Positions 12,701 through 27,300 of a DNA stretch of 64,000 bases are shown in pieces. The stretch spans positions 1,002,773 to 1,066,772 of the forward strand of contig JAJVDF010000238.1 of NCBI GenBank assembly GCA_022410635.1, read 5' to 3'. The stretch comes from Tretioscincus oriximinensis (Eukaryota > Chordata > Lepidosauria > Squamata > Gymnophthalmidae). The notes below the pieces were generated by a model. It was not told the DNA's origin and searched no databases. It was given only the letters and a program-made list of their open reading frames with translations. The position numbers and the translations under genes were made by a program. How positions within the stretch are numbered: the first letter of the stretch is position 1; each line of letters begins with the position of its first letter.

Positions 12701-15364
12701 CGGTACAACACACCAGACAGCCCTGTTCTGGATCTTGAAGAATGGCTTCTACAACATCAAGGCATGTGGACATTAATTCTCCTCTGGGAAAGAATAAAGA
12801 AAAAAAACGGAGTGGGAATATTAGCTATCTTTCAACAAAACGTTTTGCTCCCAGATATTTAATAATGGTTTCCAAAAGCTTCCACACAACACATGTTAAA
12901 CTGTCAGGTCAATAATTTCCTGGGTCTCCCACACTTGAGCTTTTCTTTAAAAAAAAACCTGGGATATATATTTAGCCCTTATCCAGTCTTCAACTATGAA
13001 AGCAGAGGCCTGTTGCAAATGTTTGCTAGAAGAAGCTCAATAATAACTCTTGAGTGAATGTCATCAAGACCAGAAGTTTAGCTAAAGTTTAAAATGACCT
13101 TTCATTTAATTGTGGCAATATTTACAGCCACCTAACAGGNCATGAAGCCTCCAGTATCCTCCATTTATTGCAAAAAAAGGGCAGAGAATCTTGCTTAATG
13201 CCAGAAATACATAATTATCTATCGTGTTAGAACCTCTCAATCCAGTTTATCCTAACAAGAATCCTGTTAGCTATAGTGAGGTTTTATGGATAGTGTCCTC
13301 CATGAATGAGAAAAAAATAGAATAATGCAAAACTACAATAATTTCACCTCTATGCTGACCCTTTGAAGAAATAGTTAAAGAAAGAGACTGATTATCGGCT
13401 TTCCTTTTCTCCAGCATTTGCTGTAAGGAGCAATTAGTATGCATTAGGTTTTCTTCAATACATGGAATTGAAAAAAAAATATGGTAACTTGATGTCTGCA
13501 GCAGTTCTTCACTAAATTTAGTAAAATGGTTTATAGGATTTTAACTTGTAACAGTTCATTTTTAACCAATTAATACAGCAGATCAGGGCATATACAAATA
13601 GGAAAGCCACTTGGATGAATATCTGGAAAGTTTTGAAATACTGAACCTCTGCATAAATGTTCAAAGCCTCTCCTGTGCAATTAACGTAATGTTGAAACAT
13701 TTGCCTGTAAAAAGGTGTTCAATATTCTGATACCTATGAGGTATGAAGACATCTCTCTTCTCTTCATTCCATTTATCAATGGCTATTCTTCATAAGTATA
13801 AATGATTTCACTTTGCTTTTAATTAAGTGAATAATTTTGAGCATTTTAACTTTGTTTTCAATCTCTCTCTTTAAAAATGGGGTTTCTTTTTTAAATGGAA
13901 GTTGGGATTACTGTTGCACTTTGTATTTCAGTATTTCAGATGATAAAACGGGTCATTTCTGGCACATGTAGCAGAATTTTGCTGATAAATATATAGCAAC
14001 TGATCAATTCATAAAGGATTTAAAAATGTAATTAATGGATATATATATATACATTAAATTAAAAAGTCAGAATAGCTGGGAGGAGGGGGGGGAAAGGAAA
14101 CTCAAGAGCTATGTTAAAGATAAGCTGACCAGATGACACCTTTTTGGGGGGGGGGACTTGGTTTTGGTGTGCCTACCCCATCCTCCCGGGGAGTGCGATT
14201 TCCCCATTTTTTATTTTTTATTTAAAAAAAGAAATCATTTCACCACCACTCTGCACAACTGGGGCCAGCTTCTGAAGGCACCCACCCCTCAATAAAAAAT
14301 AAAAAATATAAATATGTTGCACACTTTGAATTATTCTTGCACACTTCAAAAATTCCCATGCACATCAAAACATTTTCATGTGCTTCGTGGATTTCTCGGG
14401 CAGGGATTTCACAGGGGTATGTATGTTGGTGGGTGATTTGAATATTCATGAATGTGCAACCTAGCATGAATATTAATTACCCCAGCTTGCATCTCAGAAA
14501 GTCTGGTCAGTTTATTAAAGAGTTGCTCTGGCTGCCAAATTCCATACCAAGCCTAATTCAAAGTATTAAATTATAAGGCTCTAAATGTCTTGGGCTCCAA
14601 AGGAATGCCTTCGGTCATATCAACCTGCTCATGCTAAGAACTATAGAGGAGCTCCTGCTTGTAACACCTCTCTCAGTAGCCAAGGGAGTGGAAACCCTGA
14701 GCAGGGTTTGAGGTGAGTCAATAATCATCATTGAATTCATTTAGAAAATATTTGAAGATGTACCTCTTTGAAATGGCCTTTGGTTAAAGAAACAGTTTTC
14801 TCTTCCCTCTGTTCAGGCAGTTTTAAAATTTTAATTTTGTATTCTTGCTTTTGTTAGTAATTACCCTAAAACCTTTAGGTGTAGGCTGGGATGCAAGTAT
14901 ATAAGCATACATGCATACATCCATTATATACTGTCAATCAAGGAAAATTATACAAATAGCAGAACTTGCTACTCATAACGAAATACTTGCGTTGCACAAC
15001 TGATAATATAATAATTATTTGCTCTAAATTTAGATTTAGCATACAAATTTACTGTTCTAAGTCCCCCTCAATGACTTGGCTCTGCTTGTTATGAACATTT
15101 AATAACATAGAAACCTTTTTGCAAGATCTGTACAATTAAGTCACCCTTTTATAAATGTACCTAAAATGATTGGATGTGGCATAAAGCCATTTCAAAATTA
15201 TCTACTTTATTATATATCTTAATTGAATTAAGCCCACTGCCATAGGGATACAGTAGGCTCTAGTGTTCTCCCTAAGGCAGTGGGCATTCTTATAGAATCA
15301 TAGAATCATAGAGTTGGAAGAGANCTCCAGGGTCACCGGGTCCAACCCCCTGCTCCATGCAGGA

Positions 15365-15395
<31 letters not shown>

Positions 15396-18300
15396 TCTTC
15401 TTCCTCGTCCTCCTCTTCCTCCTCCCCCTCCTCTTCCTCCTCCTCTTCTTCNTCTTCTTCTTCACTCCTGTTTTGTACCCGCCTCTCTTTTTTCTTTCCT
15501 CCTCTCAAGTGGAGAAAAGTCTTATCAATTTGAGTGCTCCCAGTAATGGAGCCAGGGATTTGGCCTACTCCGGAACAGAGGGAGGAGGTTGGGACAGAGA
15601 TGGGGGGGTAGTGCAGGAGGCAGGGATGGTTTTGCCAGCAGGGGCTTTTGGCTCCTGCCTGCAAGCTGATTGGGAGGCAGCGGTGCTGATTGCACCTTCC
15701 ATGATGAATGCTGCTGCCACTGCCACCATCACAGAGCCTTTTGGCCTCCAGCCAGGACTCCAGGCTCCTGTGGACCGTTCGCAAAATGACGACAAAGTCT
15801 GCAGTTTGTTTGCATTTTATTGTATAGGATAAAAAAATACCTTTAAGCTATTCAGGATTAGGTAANAATTGCTGCTTATTTCTTTTGAGGCAAGAAGACA
15901 GAAAGTGGGAGGAATGAGAAAGACGTAAAATGACTTTTTTGTTCATGTGCATTGTTTTAAAGATAGGGGTTTGCCTGTTTCTTGGACAAACTATCTGGCT
16001 TATTTTTAGTCCATATTTCATATTTCAGGGTGTCTGTTGTGGAGAAAGCAACAAAAGCTGTGTGCACCAACCTATGGTTGGTCGCCCTGAGACCTTCGGG
16101 TATAGGGTGGGATATAAGTACAAATAAATAATAAATAAGCAATTTTTTGTCCTTCAGTGATTTTATGACATAGTAAACAGGACTATGCAAAGTTGTATGC
16201 AATTCAGTATATTATCCACAGACTCAATAAAACATNTAAGGTAACATCAAGATGATTACTAGTGACAATTATAGAATCCCACAGAAGGAAAAGCTACCTA
16301 TCCACTTCTATTCCTCAAAGTTCATATATCCATAGACTTTCCTAAATCAGTAATTTCTACTTCTTACTTTCTATCATTTAAAGTCCTTAGTTGAGTGTGA
16401 GTACCAGTTGGCTTAAACTTAGATAAGGTAGGGGAAAGATCAGCATATAATTGAGCTCCTCCTTTCATTCTCAGTTTTATACTCTTCTCTTTATAGCTTG
16501 GATTTTAGAACGGGAAGAATACTTTCCTCTGCATGCACCCTGCTCCAGAAGCTCCTTCTCCATGTGGACGGAATTAAAGAAAGGTTTCCTGGTACCTCCT
16601 GAGCTATTAACAAAGCCTGTGAACCAGGCAGGGCATGGGGAGTTTTTTCTGCACTCACTGCTCTGATCATTATTGACCATATTTCCCAATTTCAACCCTA
16701 ACCCAATCCACTCTAACCCAGCACAGCACAACCCATAGTAAATTTTAATATATACTATCCTTATGTTTTAATATAAATATAAGCTTTGTTTATTTACCTC
16801 ATAAGTTGGTTTTCTCTCTTCATTTCTATTGATTCTGTTTTCTTCTTTTCTGAGAGTTTCAAAGATCCTGAAATCTGCAGAAATGATTATATATCAATTT
16901 CGTGTGCAAACAGGAACTATAAGCCATATATGGCAGATTATACCCTAACTTAACAGTGTATGAGATTTCAGATAAGACTTAGACCCTGCTTGCACAGGAT
17001 CAGTAACGTATTGTAGGAACCTTTTACATGAAATGTGTTGTGACAGACCCTTAAAATGCATTGCAGAAATCTGTGCAAACAGGCCCATAAGATCAGACCC
17101 ATTTCTGTCCAATACCCTGCATGAGAGAAGCAACTTCCTTCCTCACCTTAACCTTCTTATTTAATTAAGGGAACACTTTAACATAACAGTGTAACACTAA
17201 GTGTTCCCTTAATTGTTTTGAGCAGTATATATTTGCTTGTCTTCAAAACTATTTATTGGTTGTAATTTATGGAAAGGAGGCATATAAATAATAAGATGAG
17301 TGATGAGAAAGCCTTTAAATAGAAACTCAAATGCAAATACACCCTAGTTAATTCCTGGGACATCTGTCTCACCTAAATGGGGAATTAGATAGCTTAGGGA
17401 GGTCTAGCTAAAGCAAATGCCAAATCTCTTGTTGATCTATCAGCTTTACTTCTCTTCTTCTTTTTCTCTGTTGCTTACAAATTGTAAAAGAAACCCCGTC
17501 CCCTACCATTCTTTGTTTTTCTTTTTTCTTCTTACATCTTTAGCACCCCAGGGGTTAATTATAAACAGCCAGTCCTGCCTTATCACACAAATAGTTAAAG
17601 GAAATGTTATAGAAATACCATTATTTTATCAAACAGTGGATGAAAGTGAATGCTTGGTATTTTAAATCGAAATATATGGTTGTGCTGTTTGATAACAATC
17701 CTTTTGTCACTATTAGGAGCTCTGAAAAATTTATAATTATATTCGGTCTAAATGGAATGTGCCAGAAAGTGAGCCAAAACTTCTGTTTGGAATCCAAGAT
17801 CACTGTCTTAAAATTGTAAAAACAACCTTAAAGATTATGATACTGGAAGGAAAAATAGCTTTTTTGGAATTTTAGAATTTCTGCCTTCCTGTTTACGTGA
17901 CTGTAATATCACTGCACTCTCTTCAATACCATATTTATGTGATATAAATGGAGGGTCTATCAGACTCTGAGAGGCTCTGGTTATCACCTATGAATGTACC
18001 TGGGATTCTCCAGCTTTAAACATGAAACTCATTGACATGCTGATACACTTTTCTTGAAGTTGTATCATTTGAAAGTAATCTTTTTTCCTCCTTCCTCCTA
18101 TGATCAGCAGCATTGCTCAAACCAAGATTTACCGTAAATGTGAATATGTGTTACATAACACAAATGCACCAGCATCAGCTGGCTAAAGTTCATTTCATAA
18201 GATAATAATTATACAAAATGTACAATTTAGTTTCAGAATAAATACATGGAAGCAATACTAATTGCTGCCTTTCCTTTTCTTTGCAGAAGTGCACAATGGA

Positions 18301-21300
18301 TTCAGTGACAACTGGTGTAATAGGGAGAATGCATCATGCCAGGGTACTACTTTGCAAACTATTTAAGGAACAGCCATTGTTCTAAAAAATAAGGACTCAT
18401 TCTATTTTGGCCCTTTCTGCATTAGACTTTCTTTCCAGGCCCCAAATGGGATCATACTCTACATTGGAATGTGTATAGAAGGTCCCAATACCAAGATATA
18501 TTTAAAATAAAGCCTAGTGCATATATTACACCATGCAAACAACTTCACAGTATCAGCAAAGCTGCATCTATTTTGTCTAAAGTAATAGTTTACCATCTCC
18601 ACTTTCAGGCACTGTTACTGTTTTTAATGGGTCTATTTTACATTTTGTTTTTATTATCTTAGCCTGCACTAGCATATAGATAGCAGATCCCTATTCGGAG
18701 AACAGACAAAGGGTCATCGGCCTTTGGAATTTACTTCCAGAAGAAGTGGTGATAGCTAGCAGCCTTGATAGCTTTAAGACAGGATTAGATAAGTTTATGG
18801 ACACCAAGGTTATAAATAGCTCCTAGGGTGGATCATTTGGTGCTGCCTCTGCAATGGAGCAACAGGCAGTATTCCTGAAATACCATTTGTAGGGAATCGA
18901 GAACAGATGCATATTTTGCCTTCCTTTGTTCAGACTATGCAGGTACAATTGGTGAGAGACAGTACAATCTGTGTGAGACAGAATGCTGGATTAGATGGGC
19001 TCTGGCCTGATTCAGGGCTTCTCTTATGTTCTGAGATATAATTTTTCTGGTTTTCGGTCCTGTTCTTCAGTACGGAAGGTTTAAACATATGTGTGACCAC
19101 AGCCTTAGTCTTTTTCAGTGGCTAATGTACTAACATATAATCGAAGCAGAATGTGTAATTGAAAGAACTCAGCACATCAAACTCCTTTAATTACAGATGT
19201 CTCGGTGCTTTTACATCTTCGTGGTAGCTCCCACATACTGGAAGGTTCCTAGAGGCTTGCCAGGGGCCTACACTCTCTAGCTTTCAGTGCCTGGTAAAAA
19301 CATACCTCTTCACCTAGGCTTTCAACTCTTAGCTCCCTCTGCACTCTGTCCTCCTAGGGTTGGTGGTAGATTAGAGGGCGGGTATGGAACTTTTAAATGA
19401 ATTATTGTTATTGTTATGGTGGTGTTAGTGTTGGTGGCGGCATCATCATCATCATCATCATCATCCTTGTTTCACACCCTAGGATCATGGTGAAGGGCAT
19501 GATATAAGCCACCAAATAAATATACAAATAAATGTTTCAGATAACAGAGTATCCTCAAGTGTATCTTATCCACATCCATAAGACTTATGATAATTTTGTT
19601 AAATGCACTTAGTTTCAAATTCAAACTCATACTCCAGTTTTGTTCGATATGCATTAACTGAAAACTTTCTACATTACGACATCTTCAGAGAGATGTTGTA
19701 GAATGGCTTATTTTTAATATAAAGAGGTTATGTATAAATGGATACTAGGATGGATGCCTGGATGTTGCCTCCGGGATGGAGCAACAGGCAGGACTCCTGA
19801 AATACCATTTGCAGGGAGTCATAAACAGGAGCATATTTTGCTTTCCTCTGTTCAGACTGTCCAGGTGCATCTGGTGGGCCTCTGTGTGACACAGAATGCT
19901 GGACTTGATGGGCTGCGGCCTGATCCAGTATGGCTCTTCTTATGTTCTTATGTATGAAAAACTAGTTTTAAATTGCTAAAGATTAGTCCAGCGCAGAATC
20001 AAGGACTGGGGAAGAACTGCTACAGGAAAGGAAATCATGTAACAATTTAGATTCTGCCATTAGATCAATAGGTGTAAAGAATTGCATTAAAATCCTTTTC
20101 CAAATTCCAGCTGAGTCAGATTTAAGTTTGCAGAGTTTGTAGCTTGAAGGCAAAGCAGCTTAAAACAGAGAAGTCCAGTGGGAAAAGAGTAGCGATCAGC
20201 TTAGGATAAAATGTATTCTCACCAAGCTAGAGATTTTTAGACTTACCTGTGAAATCACTGCTAAGTATGCACGCCGTTCATCATTAGCTTTATGGTAAGC
20301 CTACATTTTTTAAAAAACAAACCCACAAAAATGTGGTTATAAAAGAATTGAAACCTACATACACACAATCATGTATAAAATATACAGTCAATAACAATTT
20401 GGAATTATACATCACTGCTGGAGGAAACAGTATCAAGAACCTGTTGGATCCTAAGATTTTGGAGAATACCATTTACTTGTACATCTTCATATCTGGGGTA
20501 AAGTTATGAAAAAGGGAGTTGTTTGACAGCTGCAAGAGGAGGTAGGCTCATTTCCAAACAGGTTTCATGGATAGCTATTTAAATGAAATATACTTGGTAC
20601 ACCCTGGTTCTCAACGTCCACAATTCCTACTCATAAATTTGGGTATGTGAATTCCTGCAGCTCAGTGGTGGAGCAGACTACCCTAACAGCAAAGAACTGC
20701 AAGTTTGATCTCCAGTCTTTTCAAAGTAGTAGGCAAAGTAGTAAGCAAAGGAAACTTGCATGGGGTGCCCCTGGAGGAGGTGATTACAACAACATAGAGG
20801 CAGGGTCCTCCAGGGGCGTGCATTTTGTCTTACATTCTCCTCCGAACTCCCACCCTTGGTTTCTACAATCCTGGTTTTTACAATAATGAGAGTTTTTAGT
20901 AGAACGTTTCTTGTATGTATAGAATCAGAGGGAGAAAGGGAGAGCCCTCCTTCCACCGGCACCCCTTTGTATCTGTGTTGATTGTATTTAAACATGCTAG
21001 GAGAAAGCAATTGGACCTTTTGTGGGCATTAGTTTTCTTTTGATTCTTAGTTCTTCTAAATGTAGTGCTGGCAGGGAAAGAGGGAGATTGGATGGTCTAT
21101 ATTTAAATCTACTTCAGTGTGCTTTATCATATGTTGTGACCCCAGAACTTCTGGGCAAAAGGTGGGATATAAATGTTATGAAAAAGAAAAGTAAAATAAT
21201 GAACTATTGGTTTTTACTCAAAAACCTTGCAGAAACCAGTTCTTGCATATGTCCAAGCACATCTTTCTTATTCAGATAGAACCCATTCTGAATATTTGAC

Positions 21301-24300
21301 TCTCAAAATTCCTTCTGTCCATGAAATAACTGTAAGCAAGACCACAAAGGGCCTTTTTGGATGCGACCACCATTTTCTGTCAGTCTTTGTCAAATGGCAT
21401 ATGGGTGGCTCCTTCACTGGTGCCTTTTCTAAACTTTTTTTTCCCGCTTATGTCTTTGATACAGTTAAATTGGCTGGCTACCACAATTTGTGAATACGTT
21501 TGTTTTTCTTCAGCTTTATGGTTGCCTTTTCTGGTCTTCTTGTATAAAATCATGCCGAGTCTTATAAAATCTAGGATATAAAATCTAATAAAACAAACAT
21601 TTCCATAGTGAAGCAGAAAACCTACTCGCAGCCATCACTATTTTTAGATTTGCATTTTAATATTTATTATTATATGTTCAGTTTTTCCATAGCCTTGAGC
21701 TTCAAAAGGAGGAAGTTGTTGAAGAAATACTGTACATGAACAAATGCAGTGCCTTGAAACTGCTTGAGACAATGAGCAGTGCATGATACAAACCTTTGCT
21801 TCTTGCTCCAGTCTAAGTTCATAATCTTTTAGCTGATTCTGGAGACTCTTCTTCTCTTCTCCCAATTTTTTCAGAACTTGATTTAAGGTTTCCTGTTATT
21901 AAATTAAATACATACATAAAATTAAATTAACAGTTTTAATGTATGACCAAGGCACGCTGGTGTGTTCAATGTTTGTGGGTTTTCATATGAAACGGGTTGG
22001 CTGTTATAAGAATAGATATGCAATTGGTTCAACCTTGCTGGGTGTTTCTGGTGTTCTTTTATTTATTTCACTGAAGGAGGGATTTTTTTCTTTCTCCTCT
22101 CGTTGACAAACTAAAACAAAATCCAGTTACGTGTTTACCTAACCTTGTTAAACTATGATACCATAGTATCATTTAAACTACCAGTAACTCTGAGAATCAA
22201 CCAAGACATAAATCTAGGATGTTTATGCTAATAGCAATTTCAGTGAAAATGAGTCAGCTGAAATATTATGGGAAATTGTGCTTTATTTAAACTTTGAATC
22301 AGAATTTCTGAAATTGCCAGTTTAAGTAGTTAAAAAGGAAAACGATGTAAGATATTTGTGCCTTAAGCTTGTCATAATCCACTCATACATTGAGAAGTCG
22401 TACAATGTCATTTGGGTTAGAAATGTGCTGATCTGTTGTTTGTTGAATGTTGTGGTAGTTAGAGCTCAAAGATGGTTGGGTGCTCTCTTCTGCCTTGCTT
22501 CTTTACTAGCAAGTGAATGTGAAGGACTTTCCCAGTTGTTTCACATGTTCTTGCTCCATAAGGTCCTTTGTCACTGAGCTTTCATTGCATGTTGGCCTGC
22601 AAGGAAATTGGGTAACATCCCAAGAATAGGTAAGCAATGTTTCATTGATCCAGAAAGTCATTCAATTTGGGTGCCTCCATTATACTATTATTGCAACTGA
22701 TCTTGTCATAGGCATGAATAGGGTTGTTCTGTGATGACTGTGTGCAGGTTCCAAACCTGTGCTTTCTATTACCTGAAAAGAGACTCAGACTTGAGCAAAA
22801 AGTTCCATTGCTTTAAATGGTCTCTGGCACCATCCAGGCCAGATCCCATGGTTTTGGTACACACATACAGAGTCAATATATGATACTATAGATAAAATAG
22901 CACAAAACATGTATCAATGCAGTCTTTTAAAGTGGAAAATCATGGAAAATCAAGACTGAAGACATTGGCATCAAGCTAGGCTTTGGGGGCAGCATCATAT
23001 TTTAAGTGCAATAGAGTATAGATTGCAGCTAATTATGCCTTGTCCAACAGGGCTCAGTGAAAGTTTACTGAAGTATACCTGCACCTTTACAATTATGATC
23101 CTCATCACACATTTCAGAAGTGAAAGGTGACTAATTTTGAATTTTCTGAAAACATTAAGGAAAGAGAGTACAGAGTGTACAGTGAAATGAACAAAGGTGG
23201 AACATTATTAAAACAAAGCTGACATACTGTAATAAATTCCCTGCAGATTTTTTAGCCCCAAACCAATATTGGAGCCACAGACTTCAAGACAAAGCCCCTT
23301 ATGGCTGAGCAGCAAGATATTTTATCTAGAGATGATTAAAGGAAAAGCTATTTTTAAAAATCTTTTAATACAGTACCACAAGCCTCCCCCATCACCATAT
23401 TGTCTACTGGTTAAAAATGAGCAGTGAGCTTTGACGGGATAGATGATCCACCCTCCAGCCAAAAATACGCTAGTGAGACTTAATTACTTTGATTAATCAC
23501 AATTAGCATTGTTCTGCTAGCTAAGGTGGGTTGCAATCAGAAAAAAGTATTTCTCTTTGTTCTTCCCATTCAGATGTATTATATTATAAAACTTAACATT
23601 GCATAAGCATACAAAGTAGACTAACACCTCTAATATATACAATATATTATTAAGTAAGTTATTATTACTATTTCTTTATTCAGCAATCCAGGTACAAAAA
23701 GCTCAAGAATTTGGAAAATAAAATTCTTAAAATACTTGAACAGAATTAATTAACATTTAATAACATGACTCTGATTTTTACTGAGCTATGAGTGTTGCTG
23801 TTATTAAAAGGGGCTTTTAAGCATGTTACTCATGTTGAAAGTTGTGTGAAAGGGCGAACCCGTGAAGCGGAAAGTGCGCTGATGTGTGGATGAATAAAAG
23901 ACGTTGTGTGCATGGTCTGGGAGATTAATGCTTTCCTGTGGGAATGGAAGGAAGCCTAATTGGCTACCTTGTGGCTGACCAAGTCCTATCTGTTTAAACA
24001 TGCCACAAGTATTGTCATTTTATTGCCATTGAGAATAATACATTCTTTCAACGAGTGGTTGAAAAAGTTCTTAAAATTTGCAAAGAAGGCTGGTCAAACA
24101 AAAATGCCCTTAATAAAACATCCCTCTTGTCATTATTTATGAACTGTCTTTGCAAGTGGCAGAGCAACTAGACAAGAGGGAAATCCTATAGGCTCTTAAT
24201 AATAAAAAAACTATCATAGTAATACACACATACAAATTCACATATATAGCTGCGTCTGTTTATAAAGGATAAGAAAAGTTGTGAAAAACCCAGCTCTTTC

Positions 24301-27300
24301 CAGGACCCGTAGTCAGCAGTGAAACAACTTAATAAAAACAGGCGTACATTTAGAAATAGTATTAACAATTGGTGGTAGAGAAATAGAAAGTGCTGGGGAA
24401 TAAACTGGAAAGATTACGTATATTTGAAAGATAAATAGTAACGTTAAATTGTGGAATAAAAATAAGGATGAACCTGCTTCCCCAGTCGAAAATAAAATAA
24501 ATAGTTACAACATTCCTCTAGATCCATGGTTCCCACTGGGGGGGGATTTGATTTTTAAGGAGGGGAATTTGAGAATTAGTTATTAGGAGCGAATTTGGGT
24601 TAATGGCCTTTTAGGCTTCCTCTATGTGAACAGGAATTCACTTTTTGAATAATAAGAATTATATGTCACGGGGAAGGGAGACATCAGAATTTTAGAGAAG
24701 TTTAGTTGGGGAATGGCCAAAAAAGGTTGGGAAGCACCGTTTTAGATATTTGGACCCAAACTTTCTAGAGCCTTATAAGTCAAGATTAATGCTTTCAGCT
24801 AGGCTCAGTGGCAAATACACAGTCAATAAATTTTGGTTAGATTCTGGTGAGATATGTATCTAGCCAACTGTGCCATAAGCAAACTAGCTGCTGCGTTCTG
24901 CACCAGCTGCAGCTTCTGAACTGTCTTCAAGGCAGCCCATGTAAAGTGCATTACAGTAGTCCAATCTGGAAGCTATCACAGCATGAGTTACTATGGCTAA
25001 GTTGCCTCTGTCCAAAAAGGCTGTAGCTAGCGAACTAGCCATAGTTGGAAGTAAGTGCCCCTGGTCATTGCCTGTACCCGAGAATCAAGGTTAGTGCAGA
25101 GTTCAAGAGAACTCCCAAATTCCACACTTGTCTATCCAGGGCAAAGAAATCCCATAAAGGGCAGGGGATGCCTCCCTCCTTCATGATACAAGACCTCTGT
25201 ACCATGGCACCTCTGTCTTGCCAGTATACAGTGAAAAGAGCAGGATAAGAAACACAGCCAACATCCTGTCTCACACTACTGGTAGATCATGACACTAGAG
25301 TAGACTAATGGGCCCATGGAGATATACCTAAAGGATGTATTTCATCATGCCATACTGAACTGCTGTACTAGTTTTATTATCCATGTTTGTGAAGTTCTCG
25401 ATGAAAACAGTTCTAATAGCTCCATATTTGTCCTCTTCTACAATCAGTTTCAGCAATGTTAGAACATAAGAACGTAAGAGGAGACCTGCTGAATCAGGCC
25501 AGGGTCCATCTGGTCTAGCATTCTGTCTCACACTGTGGCCCACCAATTGCACCTGGGCCGTCTGAAACAGAATAAGGCAAAACCATCTCCTTGCAAATGG
25601 TATTTCAGGAATATTTCCTGTTTTCCCATCCTAATAGCCATTGATACACCTGCCTTCCATTAATTTATCCAACCCACTTTTGAAGCTATCCAGAATGTCA
25701 TATTCTTTCTACAGGGTGCAGGCACGGAATTCGTCTCTCACCTGGGAGATCGGGTTTCGAAGCCCTGTGTGGGACGTGGGGAGGGGTGAGCACCTTCCAC
25801 TTGCCTGTAGCTCTAGCCAACCCAGCTATTCGAAAGCAAGGACTGCAAGACATTGCAACTGACTGCAAGTAGATACATGGGAACCACCAGGGCCTGGTGG
25901 GGAAGATAGAATGTAAGCCTTCGGGCAAAATATATCCTTGTAAGCCGCTTTGAGTCCCTTTGAAAGGTGAGAAAAATGGGGTATAAGAACCAAGTTCTTC
26001 TTCTTTTTTAAAACCTTTAGTATGCAACTGATACAGTAATCACATTCTGAGTAGGGCAATTGTGAACTTCACAATGCAAATAGCATTTCTACATAGTTCA
26101 TTATTTCTATTCTTGATTTTAAAAGCTCATAAAGGATTCCACATTCGTTCTCCTCAGAATATTGACTGCCAAACAAGGAATGTATTATTTTTATCAACTC
26201 ATGTTGACTTCCACCATCAGGCAGAAGCACAGATGGGATATGCTTGCCTGACATACTGTAAGAAAGACTGCCATTGTGAAGCTCTTGTCATCTTTTCATT
26301 TCAAATTTAATGTACAGTAAATGTCATGTCAGAAGCAGAACAATATACTCTGCTTAGATGACCCATCTTGGCTCTATGAACAGAATCACAAAGACTTACA
26401 TGTCACTATTTAGACTTGTAAAGAAAGCTCAGACTTTCTGCTGAAGAAATCAAAGGCCCATTTTAATTTATCTGCATCCATTTGTATTGTAGTACACCCA
26501 GCCACCCATGCACATACCCACGCATATCATCATTTCGATAAAATGAAAGCAAAATAGGTTTTAATCACAAAACCAATACTGTGTAGAATGGACACAAAAA
26601 AGCTAAAGCAATATTAAGTATCACTACAGTCACTGTAACAACAAAAAGCAAGAGGCTTAAGGTTATCTGCATATTGCCCAATAGGAGATACAACATTCTG
26701 AAGGCAAACATGAAGAGAAGATTAGAAAATATTTAAATATGAAGTGCCCCCTGGTGGCAACATTAAATATTTTTAATGGACCCTTGGATTTCTTTCCCTA
26801 TTTTCTGCCAGCTGCTGTTTGCTAGGCTATGACTCAGAATAAAAAGGAAAATGATGGCATATTCTGCAGTCAGTGAGACTGGCAATGAGGTGACTTGTGC
26901 TCTTAGTTAGGCTTGCAATGCAAAATTTTACAATGGAAAAGTCAGTTCCTCACTACAGAGATTTATGCAGTGTTCACCATGATATCCTCTATTGATTATG
27001 AAAGATCTCTTTATTTTTTACAAGAGCCTATAAAAGATAGAATGAAAAAGTGAGTCAAATTGTTCTAACAATAGGCTGCATTCACACTATGGGAAAAATG
27101 GATGCAAAAGATGCACTAGATGCACATGGTTCCCATTAAATCCAAATGGGAACTGCTTTCACTATGTGTCGTTTGCAAAGTCATTCATTTTCTGGGTGGA
27201 GTTTGCTCAGAAACCTGCATCAGAGTATACTTAACGTAATTTGTGTTAAGTGCACTCTGGTGACGCTTTTGCCATGGGATTCTGATTAAACAGCTGTCTG

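Noticed and set aside
15290..15832. Long poly-Phe/Leu (plus) and poly-Glu (minus) open frames
   Set aside because: They are translations of the TTC/TCC microsatellite and flanking CR1 end, with no splice or start context.
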